A stretch of 64,000 nt of DNA, from NCBI RefSeq assembly GCF_004959925.1, contig NZ_SPUW01000001.1, positions 620,001 to 684,000 on the forward strand. The letters run 5' to 3'. Numbering within the stretch: position 1 is the first letter of the stretch; every line of letters starts with the position of its first letter. Origin of the DNA: Pseudooceanicola onchidii. Its GTDB lineage: Bacteria; Pseudomonadota; Alphaproteobacteria; Rhodobacterales; Rhodobacteraceae. Position numbers and translations under genes: made by a program. Of this stretch, positions 30,627-40,366 are shown one piece after another. The notes under the pieces were generated by a model that saw nothing but the letters and a program-made list of their open reading frames with translations, made no database searches and had not been told where the DNA came from.

Positions 30627-31447
30627 CAGTCAACCTCTCCTGCTTTGAGACGTTCGAGGAAGGCGCCGTAGCCGGTCTCTCCCATCCAGAAACGCACCAG
30701 GTTATCCACCCCGGCCGATGTCAGGGTCGCCCCGGCCAGTGCATCCACGTAATACTCCTGGCCCTGCGGCGGCACGGTCTTGGCCACGCGAATGGCCAGG
30801 GTGCCGTCTTCGGTGAACAGCTTCTTGCCGTTCCAGAGGGCCTTCCAGCGGGGGTTGTCGACCTCGGCGCCCAGGCCGGGGGTTTCGCCGTGCTGGTAGA
30901 ACTGCAGGCCGAAGATGTCGTTGCCGTTCTCTTCCAGCGCGATGAAGCCATAGAGCGTCGACCACAGGCCATAGCCTTCGATCGGCAGGATGACCTTGTC
31001 GATCTCGCCCGCGTCGTCACGCAGAAGATAGACCATGCGGAAGGCGTCCATCTGGCCGCCGAGCCCCGCGGGATCTTCGTCCAGCGCGCGGACGATCGCC
31101 GGATCGCCCTTCGCGGCCAGCTGATCGAAGGTGTCGATCTCGAACTGGTCGGTGAAGTCGCCGGTCGACAGATCAAGCACATGCGGCTCGAAGTTCGCGA
31201 AGGCCTCGTTCACCGGCGTGGTCTCGTCATAGACGCCCGCCACCTGAAGGATGTTCACCCGCTTGTCGCGCAGCTGGTTTTCGGCCTGCACCGGGCGCAG
31301 GGCCACGGCCGCTGCCGACACGACCATCGAGGCGACGAGGCACAGGGTCACGGCCACCACGACGGTCTTGCCGACACTGTCGGGCGGCGCGGCCAGGAAG
31401 CGGCCGATCGGTCCCTTGGGGCGATCTTGTTGGGTCTGGTCAGACAT
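30626..31447 (-). CDS. nqrC: Na+-NQR subunit C (covalent FMN)
   Basis: A 273-residue subunit. One N-terminal membrane helix (about 25-48) leads to a periplasmic FMN-binding domain. The flavinylation motif is [12 protein letters not shown] near residue 240, where the second Thr accepts FMN from ApbE. It overlaps nqrB by 8 nt. Confidence 0.95.
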   Translation of the reverse strand: MSDQTQQDRPKGPIGRFLAAPPDSVGKTVVVAVTLCLVASMVVSAAAVALRPVQAENQLRDKRVNILQVAGVYDETTPVNEAFANFEPHVLDLSTGDFTDQFEIDTFDQLAAKGDPAIVRALDEDPAGLGGQMDAFRMVYLLRDDAGEIDKVILPIEGYGLWSTLYGFIALEENGNDIFGLQFYQHGETPGLGAEVDNPRWKALWNGKKLFTEDGTLAIRVAKTVPPQGQEYYVDALAGATLTSAGVDNLVRFWMGETGYGAFLERLKAGEVD

Positions 31448-32639
31448 GACGCTTTGCCCTCCGTTTGATGTTGGCCTGCACGACGAAGTGGTCGATCAGC
31501 GGCGCGAAGACGTTGCCGAACAGGATCGCCAGCATCATGCCTTCCGGGAAGGCCGGGTTGATGACGCGGATCATCACCACCATGAACCCGATCAGCGCGC
31601 CATAGATGTAGCGGCCCAGGTTGGTGTGCGATCCCGACACCGGTTCCGTCACCATGAAGACGAGGCCGAAGGCATAGCCGCCCAGCACCAGGTGCCAGTA
31701 CCAGGGCAGGGCGAACATCGGGTTGGTGTCCGACCCGATCCAGTTCAGCAGCAGCGAAAAGCCGATCATGCCCGCGAGGCAGCCGACCACCATGCGGTAG
31801 TTGGCGATGCGCGTGGCCAGCAGGAAGACCAGCCCCAGAAGCGCGGCCAGCGTCGAGGTTTCGCCAAGCGATCCGGGCACGAAGCCCAGGAAGCTGTCCC
31901 ACCAGGTCATGCCGCGTGCGGCCAGCGCCTGGTACCCGTCCGAGGCCGACACCGCCAGCGCGGTCGCGCCGGTAAAGCCGTCGACCGGCACCCAGACGCT
32001 GTCACCCGACAGCTGTGCCGGATAGGCGAAGTACAGGAACGCTCGGCCCGTCAGAGCCGGGTTGAGGAAGTTCTTGCCGGTGCCGCCAAAGACCTCTTTG
32101 CCGATGACCACGCCGAAGATGATGCCAAGCGCGACCTGCCACAGCGGCGTGGTCGCGGGCAGGATCAGGGCGTAAAGCATGGACGAGACAAGGAAACCTT
32201 CGTTCACCTCGTGCTTGCGCACGGTGGCGAAGATCACCTCGAACACGCCGCCGGCAACCAGCGTCACGATGTAGATCGGCAGGAAATACAGCAGCCCGTG
32301 CGCCATGTTGGCCAGCGGGTTGGCGGCGTTGAAGCCGATGCCCAGGCCGTCGATGATCGCGGCCCGCCAGCCCGAGGCGCCGAATTCGGCGATCGCGAGG
32401 TTGGTCTGATAGCCGGTGTTGTAGAGCGCCATCAGGATGCAGGGGATCGTGGCGAGGACCACGTAGGTCATGATCCGCTTCATGTCGATGTAGCTGCGCG
32501 CGTGCGGCGCGGCGGTGGTCACCGTTTTCGGGGTATAGAGAAAGCTTTCGACCATCTCGTAGATGGGGAAGTAGCGTTCCCATTTGCCGCCCTTTTCAAA
32601 GTTCGGCTCGATACGGTCAAAGAAGTTGCGCAAGCCCAT
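31440..32639 (-). CDS. nqrB: Na+-NQR subunit B (covalent FMN)
   Basis: A 399-residue main membrane subunit with about ten helices. GFTGATALA, near residue 220, is the covalent FMN attachment motif. It forms the quinone-reducing and Na+-translocating core. It starts 3 nt after nqrA. Confidence 0.95.
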   Translation of the reverse strand: MGLRNFFDRIEPNFEKGGKWERYFPIYEMVESFLYTPKTVTTAAPHARSYIDMKRIMTYVVLATIPCILMALYNTGYQTNLAIAEFGASGWRAAIIDGLGIGFNAANPLANMAHGLLYFLPIYIVTLVAGGVFEVIFATVRKHEVNEGFLVSSMLYALILPATTPLWQVALGIIFGVVIGKEVFGGTGKNFLNPALTGRAFLYFAYPAQLSGDSVWVPVDGFTGATALAVSASDGYQALAARGMTWWDSFLGFVPGSLGETSTLAALLGLVFLLATRIANYRMVVGCLAGMIGFSLLLNWIGSDTNPMFALPWYWHLVLGGYAFGLVFMVTEPVSGSHTNLGRYIYGALIGFMVVMIRVINPAFPEGMMLAILFGNVFAPLIDHFVVQANIKRRAKRHV

Positions 32640-32642
32640 TCC

Positions 32643-33986
32643 TTACCCTTCCTTCTCGATCTTGGTCAGGCAGTCGCGCAGCGCCATGCCGTATTCATAT
32701 TTGGCCGGGCAGGCAAAGCCGACGAGGCCAAGGTCCTCTTCGTCAAGCTCGAGCGCGCCAAGCGCCTGGGCCTGATCGGTGTCCATAACCAGAAGCGCCC
32801 GCAGCAGCTGCGTCGGCAGGAAATCCTGCGGCATCAGCGTTTCGAACGTGCCGATCGGCACCATTGCGCGGCGGCCACCGTTGAGGTTCGAGGTCAGCGG
32901 GAACTTGCGGCTGGCAAGGGCGGATCCCAGCACCGGCTGCACCGCGTACTTCGAAATCATCGGGCGGATCCAGCCAAGCGGGATCTGCTTGCGGTCTTCC
33001 TCGATCAGCGTGATCTGGCGGGCATAGCGGCCAAGGTAGGCGGCTTCGTCCACGGCGGCACGGCCCGACAGGACCGACCCCGAGACCATGCGCGCGGGCA
33101 CACCGGCAGGCAGGTCGTTCTGCACCAGTTCCGCCACCGACGCACCGCGGATCGTGCGGATCAGCCGGGGATCGTTGCAGATCGGACCGCCAAGCGCGAT
33201 CAGGACCGACGGATCAAAACGTCCGGTCAGCATCAGCCGGCCGATGGTGATCACGTCCTGATAGCCGATGGTCCAGACGAACCGGTCGGCACGCGGCGTG
33301 TCGAGGAAATGCAGGTGCGTCCCGGCCAGACCGGCGGGATGCGGTCCTGTGAAGGCGACGGCTTCGACACCGGGCAGATCGTGGCCGGGCAGGGCATCGC
33401 CGCCGTCCTGGCACAGGTAGGTGGTGCCTTCGGTCAGCATCGACACGGTGGCCAGGCCCTTGGCGAAGGCCTCGGCCTCCTCACCAATGGCGATGCGCGG
33501 GTCGGCGGCCAGCGGTTCGGTATCCAGTGCGGTGACGTAAATTGCGGCGGGCGTCGCGTCGGGCGCGGGCACCTTGGAATAGGGCCGGGTCCGGAACGAG
33601 GTCCACAGACCGGCCGCGCACAGACGTTCGACGACGCCCTCGCGGGTGGCCGCATCCCCGACCGAGGAGAAATCGATCGGCTGGCCCGCGTTCTCGTCGA
33701 TGTCGATCACGATGCTGATCAGCTTGCGACGGGCGCCACGGTTTATCGCACGAACCTTGCCCGCGACCGGAGAGACGATCTTTGCCTCGGGCATGTTCTT
33801 GTCGAAAAGCACCGGGGATCCGGGCACGACGGTGTCGCCTTCCTCGACGACGATTCGCGGCTTGAGGTCGATGTAATCGTCCCCCAGCAAACCGACGCTG
33901 TGAACGGCCGGTGCCGTCCCGATTTCCTGGCGCGGCGCGCCTGTGATGGGCAAATCCAGCCCCTTGCGCAGCTTGAAACGCTTCAA
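32643..33986 (-). CDS. nqrA: Na+-NQR subunit A
   Basis: A 447-residue soluble cytoplasmic subunit. It opens KRFKLRKGLDLPITGAP, typical of NqrA, and includes the TIGYQDVI region near its centre. It lacks the RnfC ferredoxin Cys clusters, as expected. It is the first gene of the operon; the promoter lies in the 172-bp gap shared with apbE. Confidence 0.95.
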   Translation of the reverse strand: MKRFKLRKGLDLPITGAPRQEIGTAPAVHSVGLLGDDYIDLKPRIVVEEGDTVVPGSPVLFDKNMPEAKIVSPVAGKVRAINRGARRKLISIVIDIDENAGQPIDFSSVGDAATREGVVERLCAAGLWTSFRTRPYSKVPAPDATPAAIYVTALDTEPLAADPRIAIGEEAEAFAKGLATVSMLTEGTTYLCQDGGDALPGHDLPGVEAVAFTGPHPAGLAGTHLHFLDTPRADRFVWTIGYQDVITIGRLMLTGRFDPSVLIALGGPICNDPRLIRTIRGASVAELVQNDLPAGVPARMVSGSVLSGRAAVDEAAYLGRYARQITLIEEDRKQIPLGWIRPMISKYAVQPVLGSALASRKFPLTSNLNGGRRAMVPIGTFETLMPQDFLPTQLLRALLVMDTDQAQALGALELDEEDLGLVGFACPAKYEYGMALRDCLTKIEKEG

Positions 33987-34158
33987 ATTTCTGGTCCCTC
34001 GTTCATGTCTTGGCCGACGAGTCTGCGGTGTGCGCGGGCATACCGAACCCTGCTCGGGCGCTTGCTAGTTCTTTTTTATTCAAATGGCCATAAAGAGCTT
34101 GAAGAGATGTGGACAACACGACTACCAGACGCCAAGTTTTCGAAAAAAGGGGCATGCT

Positions 34159-35187
34159 TTGAGCACTCTGACTACGTTCTCGCGCCGTTCTTTCCTGGTC
34201 ATGCCGCTGGCCCTGGCGGCTTGCAAACCCGGCAGCCAGGTCATTGAAATCCTCGGATTTTCAATGGGTACCTCGTACAAGGTCGTCGCAGTAGATCACA
34301 GCAACCGCCTGAAAGAGGCGGACGTGAAAGCGGCCGTGTCGACCGCGCTGGCGGACGTGAACAAAAGCATGTCGAACTGGGATCCGTCTTCGGAAATCTC
34401 GGTTTTCAACCGTGAAGCGGGCGCGTCGCCGGTCGCGATGTCCGCGCCTCTCACAAATGTGATGACGGCTGCGGCGCAGGTCAACGAAGCCAGCCAGGGT
34501 CGGTTCGACACCACCGTCGGCCCGCTGATCGAACTGTGGGGCTTCGGCGCCCCCGGCACCCGCGCGATGCCCGACGCCCACGAAATCGCCGCCGCACAGG
34601 CGCGCTCGGGCCACGGCAACACGCTGACGATCGGCGCGGGCAGCCTGCGCAAGACGCAAGGCGACACGCAGGTCTATCTGGCCGGAATCGGCAAGGGATA
34701 TGGCGCGGATCACGTCGGCATGGCGCTGCAGGACATGGGCCTGAAGGATTACCTGGTCGAGATCGGCGGCGACCTTTACGCGTCGGGCCGCAACCGGGAC
34801 GGCCTGCCGTGGCAGATCGGGATCGAAACGCCCAACCCCGCGGATCGCGGCATCCTGGGTGTTGTCGGCGTGTCGGGCATGGGCCTGGCGTCCTCGGGCG
34901 ACTACCGCAACTATTTCGACGCGGACGGCAAGCGCTACAGCCACCTGATCGACCCGACCACGGGCCGCCCGGTGGATCACCACACCGCCTCGGCCACCGT
35001 GCTGGCGGAAAACGCGATGCTGGCCGACGCCTGGTCGACCGCAATGAACGTGCTGGGTCGGAAAAAGGGGCTTGAAGTGGCCGCGCGGCACGGGATCGCC
35101 GTGCAGTTCGTCGACCGCGATCACACCGCCGACGGCCTGCGCTTCAAGACTTACGCAAGCGCGGCGTTCAAGGCACTCACCGCCTGA
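34159..35187 (+). CDS. apbE: FAD:protein FMN transferase (lipoprotein, ApbE)
   Basis: A 342-residue flavin transferase that attaches FMN to Thr of NqrB and NqrC. The N-terminus has RRSFLVMPLALAAC, a Tat-like twin-Arg followed by a lipobox ending in Cys, so it is probably an exported lipoprotein. FSMGTSYKV, GKGYGADHV and SGDYRNYF are ApbE hallmarks. The start chosen is TTG 34159, preceded by AAAAAAGGGG; ATG 34084 would add 25 residues in front of the twin-Arg signal and remains possible. It diverges from nqrA and is followed by nqrM. Confidence 0.9.
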   Translation: MSTLTTFSRRSFLVMPLALAACKPGSQVIEILGFSMGTSYKVVAVDHSNRLKEADVKAAVSTALADVNKSMSNWDPSSEISVFNREAGASPVAMSAPLTNVMTAAAQVNEASQGRFDTTVGPLIELWGFGAPGTRAMPDAHEIAAAQARSGHGNTLTIGAGSLRKTQGDTQVYLAGIGKGYGADHVGMALQDMGLKDYLVEIGGDLYASGRNRDGLPWQIGIETPNPADRGILGVVGVSGMGLASSGDYRNYFDADGKRYSHLIDPTTGRPVDHHTASATVLAENAMLADAWSTAMNVLGRKKGLEVAARHGIAVQFVDRDHTADGLRFKTYASAAFKALTA

Positions 35188-35202
35188 TCGCAGGAGCATC
35201 CG

Positions 35203-35451
35203 ATGGCAACCTTCTTTCTGACCTTTACCGTCCTTCTGATGGTCATGACCGGCATGGCGCTTGGCGTGATCTTCATGAACAAGCGGATCAAGGGCAGCTG
35301 CGGGGGGCTGAACGCCATCGGGGATGCCGACCATTGCCTGGTCTGCAACAAGGAAATCGATCCGAATTCGCCGCTGCGCGAACGGCTGGAATGCCCGCGC
35401 GCCCGCAAGATGCTGGAACGAGCCGGCCTGGATGCCGAAACCCGCGCCTGA
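35203..35451 (+). CDS. nqrM: Na+-NQR maturation factor NqrM
   Basis: An 82-residue protein with one N-terminal membrane helix (about 4-25). A Cys-rich segment reads IKGSCGGLNAIG, then HCLVC and LECPR, giving four conserved Cys. NqrM (DUF539) is needed to deliver Fe for the NqrD/E Cys centre. It lies 15 nt after apbE and is followed by an intrinsic terminator. Length and Cys spacing fit the family. Confidence 0.92.
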   Translation: MATFFLTFTVLLMVMTGMALGVIFMNKRIKGSCGGLNAIGDADHCLVCNKEIDPNSPLRERLECPRARKMLERAGLDAETRA

Positions 35452-35480
35452 CATCAGCCTTCGGATGAGAAGATTGAAAG

Positions 35481-35504
35481 CCCCGGCCCTGCGCCGGGGT
35501 TTTT
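35481..35504 (+). terminator. Intrinsic terminator after nqrM
   Basis: CCCCGGC (35481-35487) pairs with GCCGGGG (35493-35499) and is followed by TTTTT. It ends the apbE-nqrM transcript 30 nt past the nqrM stop. Confidence 0.82.
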
Positions 35505-35526
35505 CGTACCGGACCGGCCGACGGCG

Positions 35527-35712
35527 TCAGCCCGGCAGATCCAGGGGCACGAACCCAAGCGTCAGCAACCCGGCCGCCGCGATCAGCCCCCAGACCCAGT
35601 ACATCGCGCGCGGGCCTTCGGTCTTCCAGACCCGGCGGTACTGGTAGCCTGCCAGGCAGGTGACGCAGAAGATCGCCGTGGCAATCAGCGGGCTGAGGGT
35701 CATGTCGTCCAT
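35527..35712 (-). CDS. Small two-helix membrane protein, unknown
   Basis: A 61-residue frame with two hydrophobic stretches (about 7-24 and 38-57) separated by a basic loop YRRVWKTEG. The start ATG 35712 has GAAGGTG upstream; ATG 35703 is an alternative. The sequence looks protein-like and lies in a gap with no competing gene. I do not recognise a family. Confidence 0.5.
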   Translation of the reverse strand: MDDMTLSPLIATAIFCVTCLAGYQYRRVWKTEGPRAMYWVWGLIAAAGLLTLGFVPLDLPG

Positions 35713-35792
35713 CGGGCACCTTCACATCGGGCAGGGCGTTTCGCGCGGTGTAACGGGAAACCGGCGCCGCCACACCCCCGAATTCTGCCGGA

Positions 35793-38700
35793 TCACACCA
35801 GGAAGTCGGTGTCGGACGGCGCCTGCGTCGTCACCACGAAGGGTTCCCAGTCGCCCCAGACGAACCCGTCATGCGCCTTGACCCACAGCGTCTGCACGGA
35901 GGGCGAGGTGTCGCGGCTGAACCAGACGCCATCGAGGTTTTCGGTGACATAGCCGTTGGGGTTGGTCAGTTTCTTGCCGTCGGCCCACCAGTTGCCGGCG
36001 CCGTTGCTGTCCCACAGCTGGATCTTGCTGATCCGGTCGCCGTCCGCGTCGGAATAATTGGCGACGGATTTCAGCCTGACCCAGTTGTAGTCGTCGGTGG
36101 ACATCACCTGGTCGGCGATCTCGACCTCGGGTGCGGCATTGGTCGCACGCGTGGTCAGGGTGAAGGCCTTCCAGCCGCTGAATTCAAAGCCGTCGCTGGC
36201 ATTGACCCACAGCGTCTGGGTCGAGGGCGTGGCATCGCGCTGGAACCAGACACCATCGACGTTGGTGGTCGTATACCCGCGCGAGGCATCGACGACCCGG
36301 CCATCGGCATACCAGTTGTGCCCGCCGGTGCTGTCCCACAGCGTGATCGACCTGATCGGATCGCCGTTGCCATCCTTGATCGACATGACGTCGGGCAGCC
36401 GGGTCCACGGCGTACTGCCGATGACCATCGTCTGGTTGGGCAGGCTGACCACGGGCTTTTCGTTGGCCACCCGTGAATGCAGCTGGAAGCTGTCCCATCC
36501 GCTCCAGTCGTATCCGTCGTGGCCGCGCACCCACAGCGTCTGCACCGAATCCACGGTATCGGGCCGGAACCAGACATTGCCAAGATTGGTGACGGTATAC
36601 CCGGCCGAGGCATCGACGACCTTGCCGTCGGCCCACCAGCTTGCCGTTCCGGTGTCGTCCCAGATCTGGAACTTGCCAAGCGTGTCCCCTTCGGCGTCGG
36701 TCTGGACCAGGACCGACTCCAGCTTGCGCCAGGCGTTGGACGAGGCGAACATGAACTGGTCATTGACCCGGACCTCGGGGCGGGTGTTCAGGTTTTGGGT
36801 CGTCAGGTCGAAGGTTGTCCAGTCGGACCATGCGGACCCGTCCGACGCGCGGATGGCAAGTTGTTGCGTGGTCTCGGTCGCGTCGCGCTGGATCCAGACC
36901 CCGTTCAGGTTGGTCGTCACATAGCCGGCCGTGGCGCCGACGATCCGCCCGTCCGCGTACCAGTTATGGGCACCGGTGGTGTCGCGCAGTTCATACCGGG
37001 TGATCGCGTCACCATCGGGATCGCTGACCGTCAGGTAGTCGGGCAGATGCGCCCACATCGTATCCCTGTCCAGCAGCACCGACTTCATCTGCACAACCGG
37101 CGGCCTGTTGGCGATCGCCAGGTCGGCGAAGTCCATGTGAATATTCCTGGTCAGGTCCCAGGCAAAGGATTTCTGGGCATCCAGATGGCCTGTCTTGCTG
37201 ACACCCTGGTCAAGTCGGCCGAACTGGGCGAAGGCGAGGCTGGCGGTGTCCCGCCCCATCACGCTGTTGACCTGGTTCACCATCACGTCGTTCAGCACGA
37301 TGGACGTGACCGTTTCCTGGCCGTCGCCGATGACGCCAACGCCTTCGATCACCACGTACTTCATCAGGTCGCCGGTGGTCATCGCCTCGTAAAGTCCGAC
37401 GGTCAGCGCGGCGTCGTCGAATTCCAGCACGACATCGCTCAGCTTCGCGGTCGTGGCCCCCTTGTCGCCGACAGGCCCGAACGCGGACAGATCGCCGCCG
37501 TCCCAGCCGTCAAGCTTGAACCACCCCGCGCGGCCTGGATCGGTCGAGGTGCCGTCGATCCCTTCAATCTTGATGTAATACCCGGTCGGCGTGCCAACAT
37601 GCTGCGCGGTGCGCGCGACCATAGCGCTGCTGACCGTGGCCACTGCGTTAATTTCGAGGTCATAGCCGAAGCTCAGCGGGGATGAGGACAGGGCGCCCTT
37701 CGCGTCCACCGTGCGCTGAGTCAGGCCGTAGCGGGTGGTGGTCAGCCCAACGGACTCGGTTCCATCAGCGTTCGTGGCCAGAGCGTCGATCTGCAGGTCC
37801 TCCAGGGAAAGACGGAACAGCTCGTAACTGGTCTTGGTGTCGGCCCCCGCGGTCACGCCGACCAGCGTCGCGTTGGAAAGGACCTTGTTTGTCGCCGCCG
37901 CCAGTTGCGCTTCGGTCAGGGCCAGACCGAAATCCAGGTCCAGATCGATGTAGCCCTCATCGACAAGCGCGCTCAGGTCCAGGCTGTCGACGCGGTAGGT
38001 GCCGGTGTACCCCTTGGTGAGGACGTCCCCGACGCCGAGCCCCTCGATATGCAGGTAGTAGTCGAGGGTCATTGCCCCGCCGACCACCTGCGTGCCGCTG
38101 TCAGAGGTGGCCACTGTCCCGTCGGTCACCGCGCCAAGATCGGCATTCCAGACGCCAAGATCCACGGTCGTCGTCTTGCCCAGAAGGTCGCGCACGGTGT
38201 TCTTGATGCCGGTCTGCTTGGCCGTCAGATCGACCGACATCAGGCCCGGCGACTGGTCCGACTGCACCAGGATCTGGCCGAGGTCCAGCGATACGTCGCC
38301 CAGCCGGTATTCCTCTTGCACGGCGAATTGCGCCTTACCGTCGAAGGCGACGCCATGCACCACGGCGCCGGTCAGCCCGCCCGTTTGCTGCTGGCCGATC
38401 ATCCATGTCAGGGCCGACCCGAAATCCCCGGTCAGGGTCAGCGGCCCGAGGATAGACTTGCCACTTCCGCCCCCGCCACCAAGGCTGGCGAAGGTCGTGT
38501 AGGTCTGGCTGTCCAGTGACAGACTGTCGACACGGATCCAGTTGGCATAGCTATCCCCGGCGACGGCCGCCCCGTTCAGGCCGTCGAACTTCAGGTAATA
38601 GGCGGTGATCGGCGTATCATCGACCGGATCGGTGCCGGGCGTGATCTGGTTGACGGCGACATCCGCTTCATTGGTCGCGAAATCGAACGAGAAGTCGGTG

Positions 38701-40172
38701 CTGCCCGAGACCACGCCGGTCTTCTGGTCGACGAGATGCGTTGTCAGCTGGACCTTCCGGGCGTCCAGCGTCAGCTGGTCGAGGTCGCCGTTTCCGGTCG
38801 TGTCTTCGGTCGCCTGGAAGCGCGAGACGAGGAATTCGTCGATCGCGAGGTCATAGACGACCTGATCCTGGCGCATCCCGATCACGCGCGCCCCGATGCC
38901 GACCTCGGACGTCAGGGACTTGAGATGAAGCTGGGACGCGATGGCAGAGAAGTCGCCGGTGAAGGACAGCGCCCCGAGGTCGGGCGACTTGCCTTCGGTG
39001 GCAAGGCTGAAGTCGAAGGACGACAGCCGGGTATAGCCGCTGACGCCTTTGCTCGTCGCGTTCCCGACGATGTCGTCGAAGGCGATGTAGAAGGTGTCGG
39101 CCGGCATGGCGGCGCGTTCGGGTGTGCTGGTCGGATCGCCCTCGAAGGCCGTTTCGGTCTTGTCGTTGGCTTCGAAGGACCAGCCGAACTGCTGCGTGGT
39201 CTCCTTGCCCGATCCGTCGGTTCCGTAGCTGTAGGTCTTGACCGTCATGGCGCCGACACCGCCGACCCCGAGATCGATCGACTGATCCGCGCCCGTCGCC
39301 ACGTTGTCCAGCAGCACTTTGCCCAACTTGACCTCGAGAAACCGGGTCGCGGTGCCCTTCATGTCGCCATTGGCCAGCACGCCGTCGATCTGAACCTTGC
39401 CGATTGCCTGACCGGTCGCCGCGCTTTGCAGAAGATGCGTCAGCCCCGTGGTCGAATGCAGCGTCAGATCGAAGTCCGCCAAGGTCTTGCCATGCTTGCC
39501 CGAGGCCATGTCCAGAAGGCGGGACTGGTCGATGTCGAAATCCGACAGTTTGAACCAGCCGGCGTAGTCACCCCCTTCGACGGAGCCGTCGATGCCATCG
39601 ATGCGGATGTAGAAGTCGACATTTTCGGGGGCGGATGTTCCCGAGGCCTCAGCACCGTTCGATACGCCGTGCGGGGGCTGGTACACCTGCTGCGTCGACA
39701 CGTCGAACCCGTGTGCCCAGAGGTCGCCGACCTTTCCATCGGGCTCGACGGTCGCAGCCGCAATCCCGGCGCGGACAGTGCCGATCGACAATGAGGCCGT
39801 GACATAGCCTGCCTCGGTTCCGGTCAGGTTGACGGCGCCAAGGGCACCACCGGTGAACGACAGCGTCTCGACGATCGTGTCCGCGTCGTTGACCCCGATG
39901 ATGCGGATCTCGTCCAGCGCCCGGCCCAGGTACATGCCGTCGAACAGCCCCAGGCTGTTGGACCCGAACCTGATGGTCGCGGTCAGATCCTGGAAGTCCA
40001 CCTTCTGTGACGAGGGAAAGGACCCCGAGGTCAGGCCCACATCAGTCGAGGCCACGAAGGCATAATCCGAAAGTTCGAACAAGCCGGGAAAGGCCTTGGT
40101 CGAAATCTCTCCGCTCAGGACCGACGTGTCAGTCGTCAGATCCAGGTCGATAAAATAACGAAGCTCGGCCAC
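35793..40172 (-). CDS. Giant multi-domain protein: six Hcp-like units plus four C-terminal repeats
   Basis: A 1459-residue protein without a Sec signal peptide. Residues 1-1010 hold six consecutive Hcp-like beta-barrel units (about 1-165, 186-338, 359-500, 523-685, 703-843 and 864-1010). Each opens with a line such as FYIRIDGIDG or YYIKIEGIDG and a -GW-L--F segment, the pattern of the type VI Hcp domain. Residues 1022-1459 hold four repeats of about 108 residues with NWYADG, GVWFQRD, QTLWV and DG--WSGW motifs. The C-terminus, DTDFLV, is short and hydrophobic after an acidic residue, as in some type I-secreted proteins. No type VI or type I secretion genes are in the window. The repeats suggest a cell-surface or secreted adhesin-like protein. 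Domain calls are by eye. Confidence 0.8.
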   Translation of the reverse strand: MAELRYFIDLDLTTDTSVLSGEISTKAFPGLFELSDYAFVASTDVGLTSGSFPSSQKVDFQDLTATIRFGSNSLGLFDGMYLGRALDEIRIIGVNDADTIVETLSFTGGALGAVNLTGTEAGYVTASLSIGTVRAGIAAATVEPDGKVGDLWAHGFDVSTQQVYQPPHGVSNGAEASGTSAPENVDFYIRIDGIDGSVEGGDYAGWFKLSDFDIDQSRLLDMASGKHGKTLADFDLTLHSTTGLTHLLQSAATGQAIGKVQIDGVLANGDMKGTATRFLEVKLGKVLLDNVATGADQSIDLGVGGVGAMTVKTYSYGTDGSGKETTQQFGWSFEANDKTETAFEGDPTSTPERAAMPADTFYIAFDDIVGNATSKGVSGYTRLSSFDFSLATEGKSPDLGALSFTGDFSAIASQLHLKSLTSEVGIGARVIGMRQDQVVYDLAIDEFLVSRFQATEDTTGNGDLDQLTLDARKVQLTTHLVDQKTGVVSGSTDFSFDFATNEADVAVNQITPGTDPVDDTPITAYYLKFDGLNGAAVAGDSYANWIRVDSLSLDSQTYTTFASLGGGGGSGKSILGPLTLTGDFGSALTWMIGQQQTGGLTGAVVHGVAFDGKAQFAVQEEYRLGDVSLDLGQILVQSDQSPGLMSVDLTAKQTGIKNTVRDLLGKTTTVDLGVWNADLGAVTDGTVATSDSGTQVVGGAMTLDYYLHIEGLGVGDVLTKGYTGTYRVDSLDLSALVDEGYIDLDLDFGLALTEAQLAAATNKVLSNATLVGVTAGADTKTSYELFRLSLEDLQIDALATNADGTESVGLTTTRYGLTQRTVDAKGALSSSPLSFGYDLEINAVATVSSAMVARTAQHVGTPTGYYIKIEGIDGTSTDPGRAGWFKLDGWDGGDLSAFGPVGDKGATTAKLSDVVLEFDDAALTVGLYEAMTTGDLMKYVVIEGVGVIGDGQETVTSIVLNDVMVNQVNSVMGRDTASLAFAQFGRLDQGVSKTGHLDAQKSFAWDLTRNIHMDFADLAIANRPPVVQMKSVLLDRDTMWAHLPDYLTVSDPDGDAITRYELRDTTGAHNWYADGRIVGATAGYVTTNLNGVWIQRDATETTQQLAIRASDGSAWSDWTTFDLTTQNLNTRPEVRVNDQFMFASSNAWRKLESVLVQTDAEGDTLGKFQIWDDTGTASWWADGKVVDASAGYTVTNLGNVWFRPDTVDSVQTLWVRGHDGYDWSGWDSFQLHSRVANEKPVVSLPNQTMVIGSTPWTRLPDVMSIKDGNGDPIRSITLWDSTGGHNWYADGRVVDASRGYTTTNVDGVWFQRDATPSTQTLWVNASDGFEFSGWKAFTLTTRATNAAPEVEIADQVMSTDDYNWVRLKSVANYSDADGDRISKIQLWDSNGAGNWWADGKKLTNPNGYVTENLDGVWFSRDTSPSVQTLWVKAHDGFVWGDWEPFVVTTQAPSDTDFLV
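35823..37109 (-). repeat. Four tandem 108-residue coding repeats
   Basis: Within the giant protein, units begin near residues 1022, 1130, 1238 and 1346. Each shares (N/S)W(Y/W)ADG, (G/N)VW(I/F), DxxxxxQ(T/Q)L and HDG/SDG followed by W. Order and spacing are constant, so the array arose by duplication. Identity is partial, so the array is not recent. Confidence 0.85.
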
Positions 40173-40366
40173 GGGAAAATCCTTGAATGAAATCCCGGAA
40201 AGTTTAGCCGCAGGGATCGGATTCGGTCAAAGCGATTAATCCATGACAATCCTGCCGGACCCCGGTGCGACCGCGCGACCCCGGACCGCGCGGAATTTCA
40301 CGAGACATCCGGCCCGTATCCGCTAGGGTGGCGCGCATATTTATTGACACCGGGACTGCATTTCAC

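Noticed and set aside
31251-34247. 998-codon open frame on + opposite nqrA-nqrC
   Set aside because: It is antisense to three certain NQR genes; long antisense frames are usual in GC-rich codon-biased DNA and the product is Arg/His/Gly-rich without motifs.
37143-40172. Type VI secretion locus
   Set aside because: Only Hcp-like units occur, and within one long chain. No sheath, baseplate or ClpV gene is in the window.
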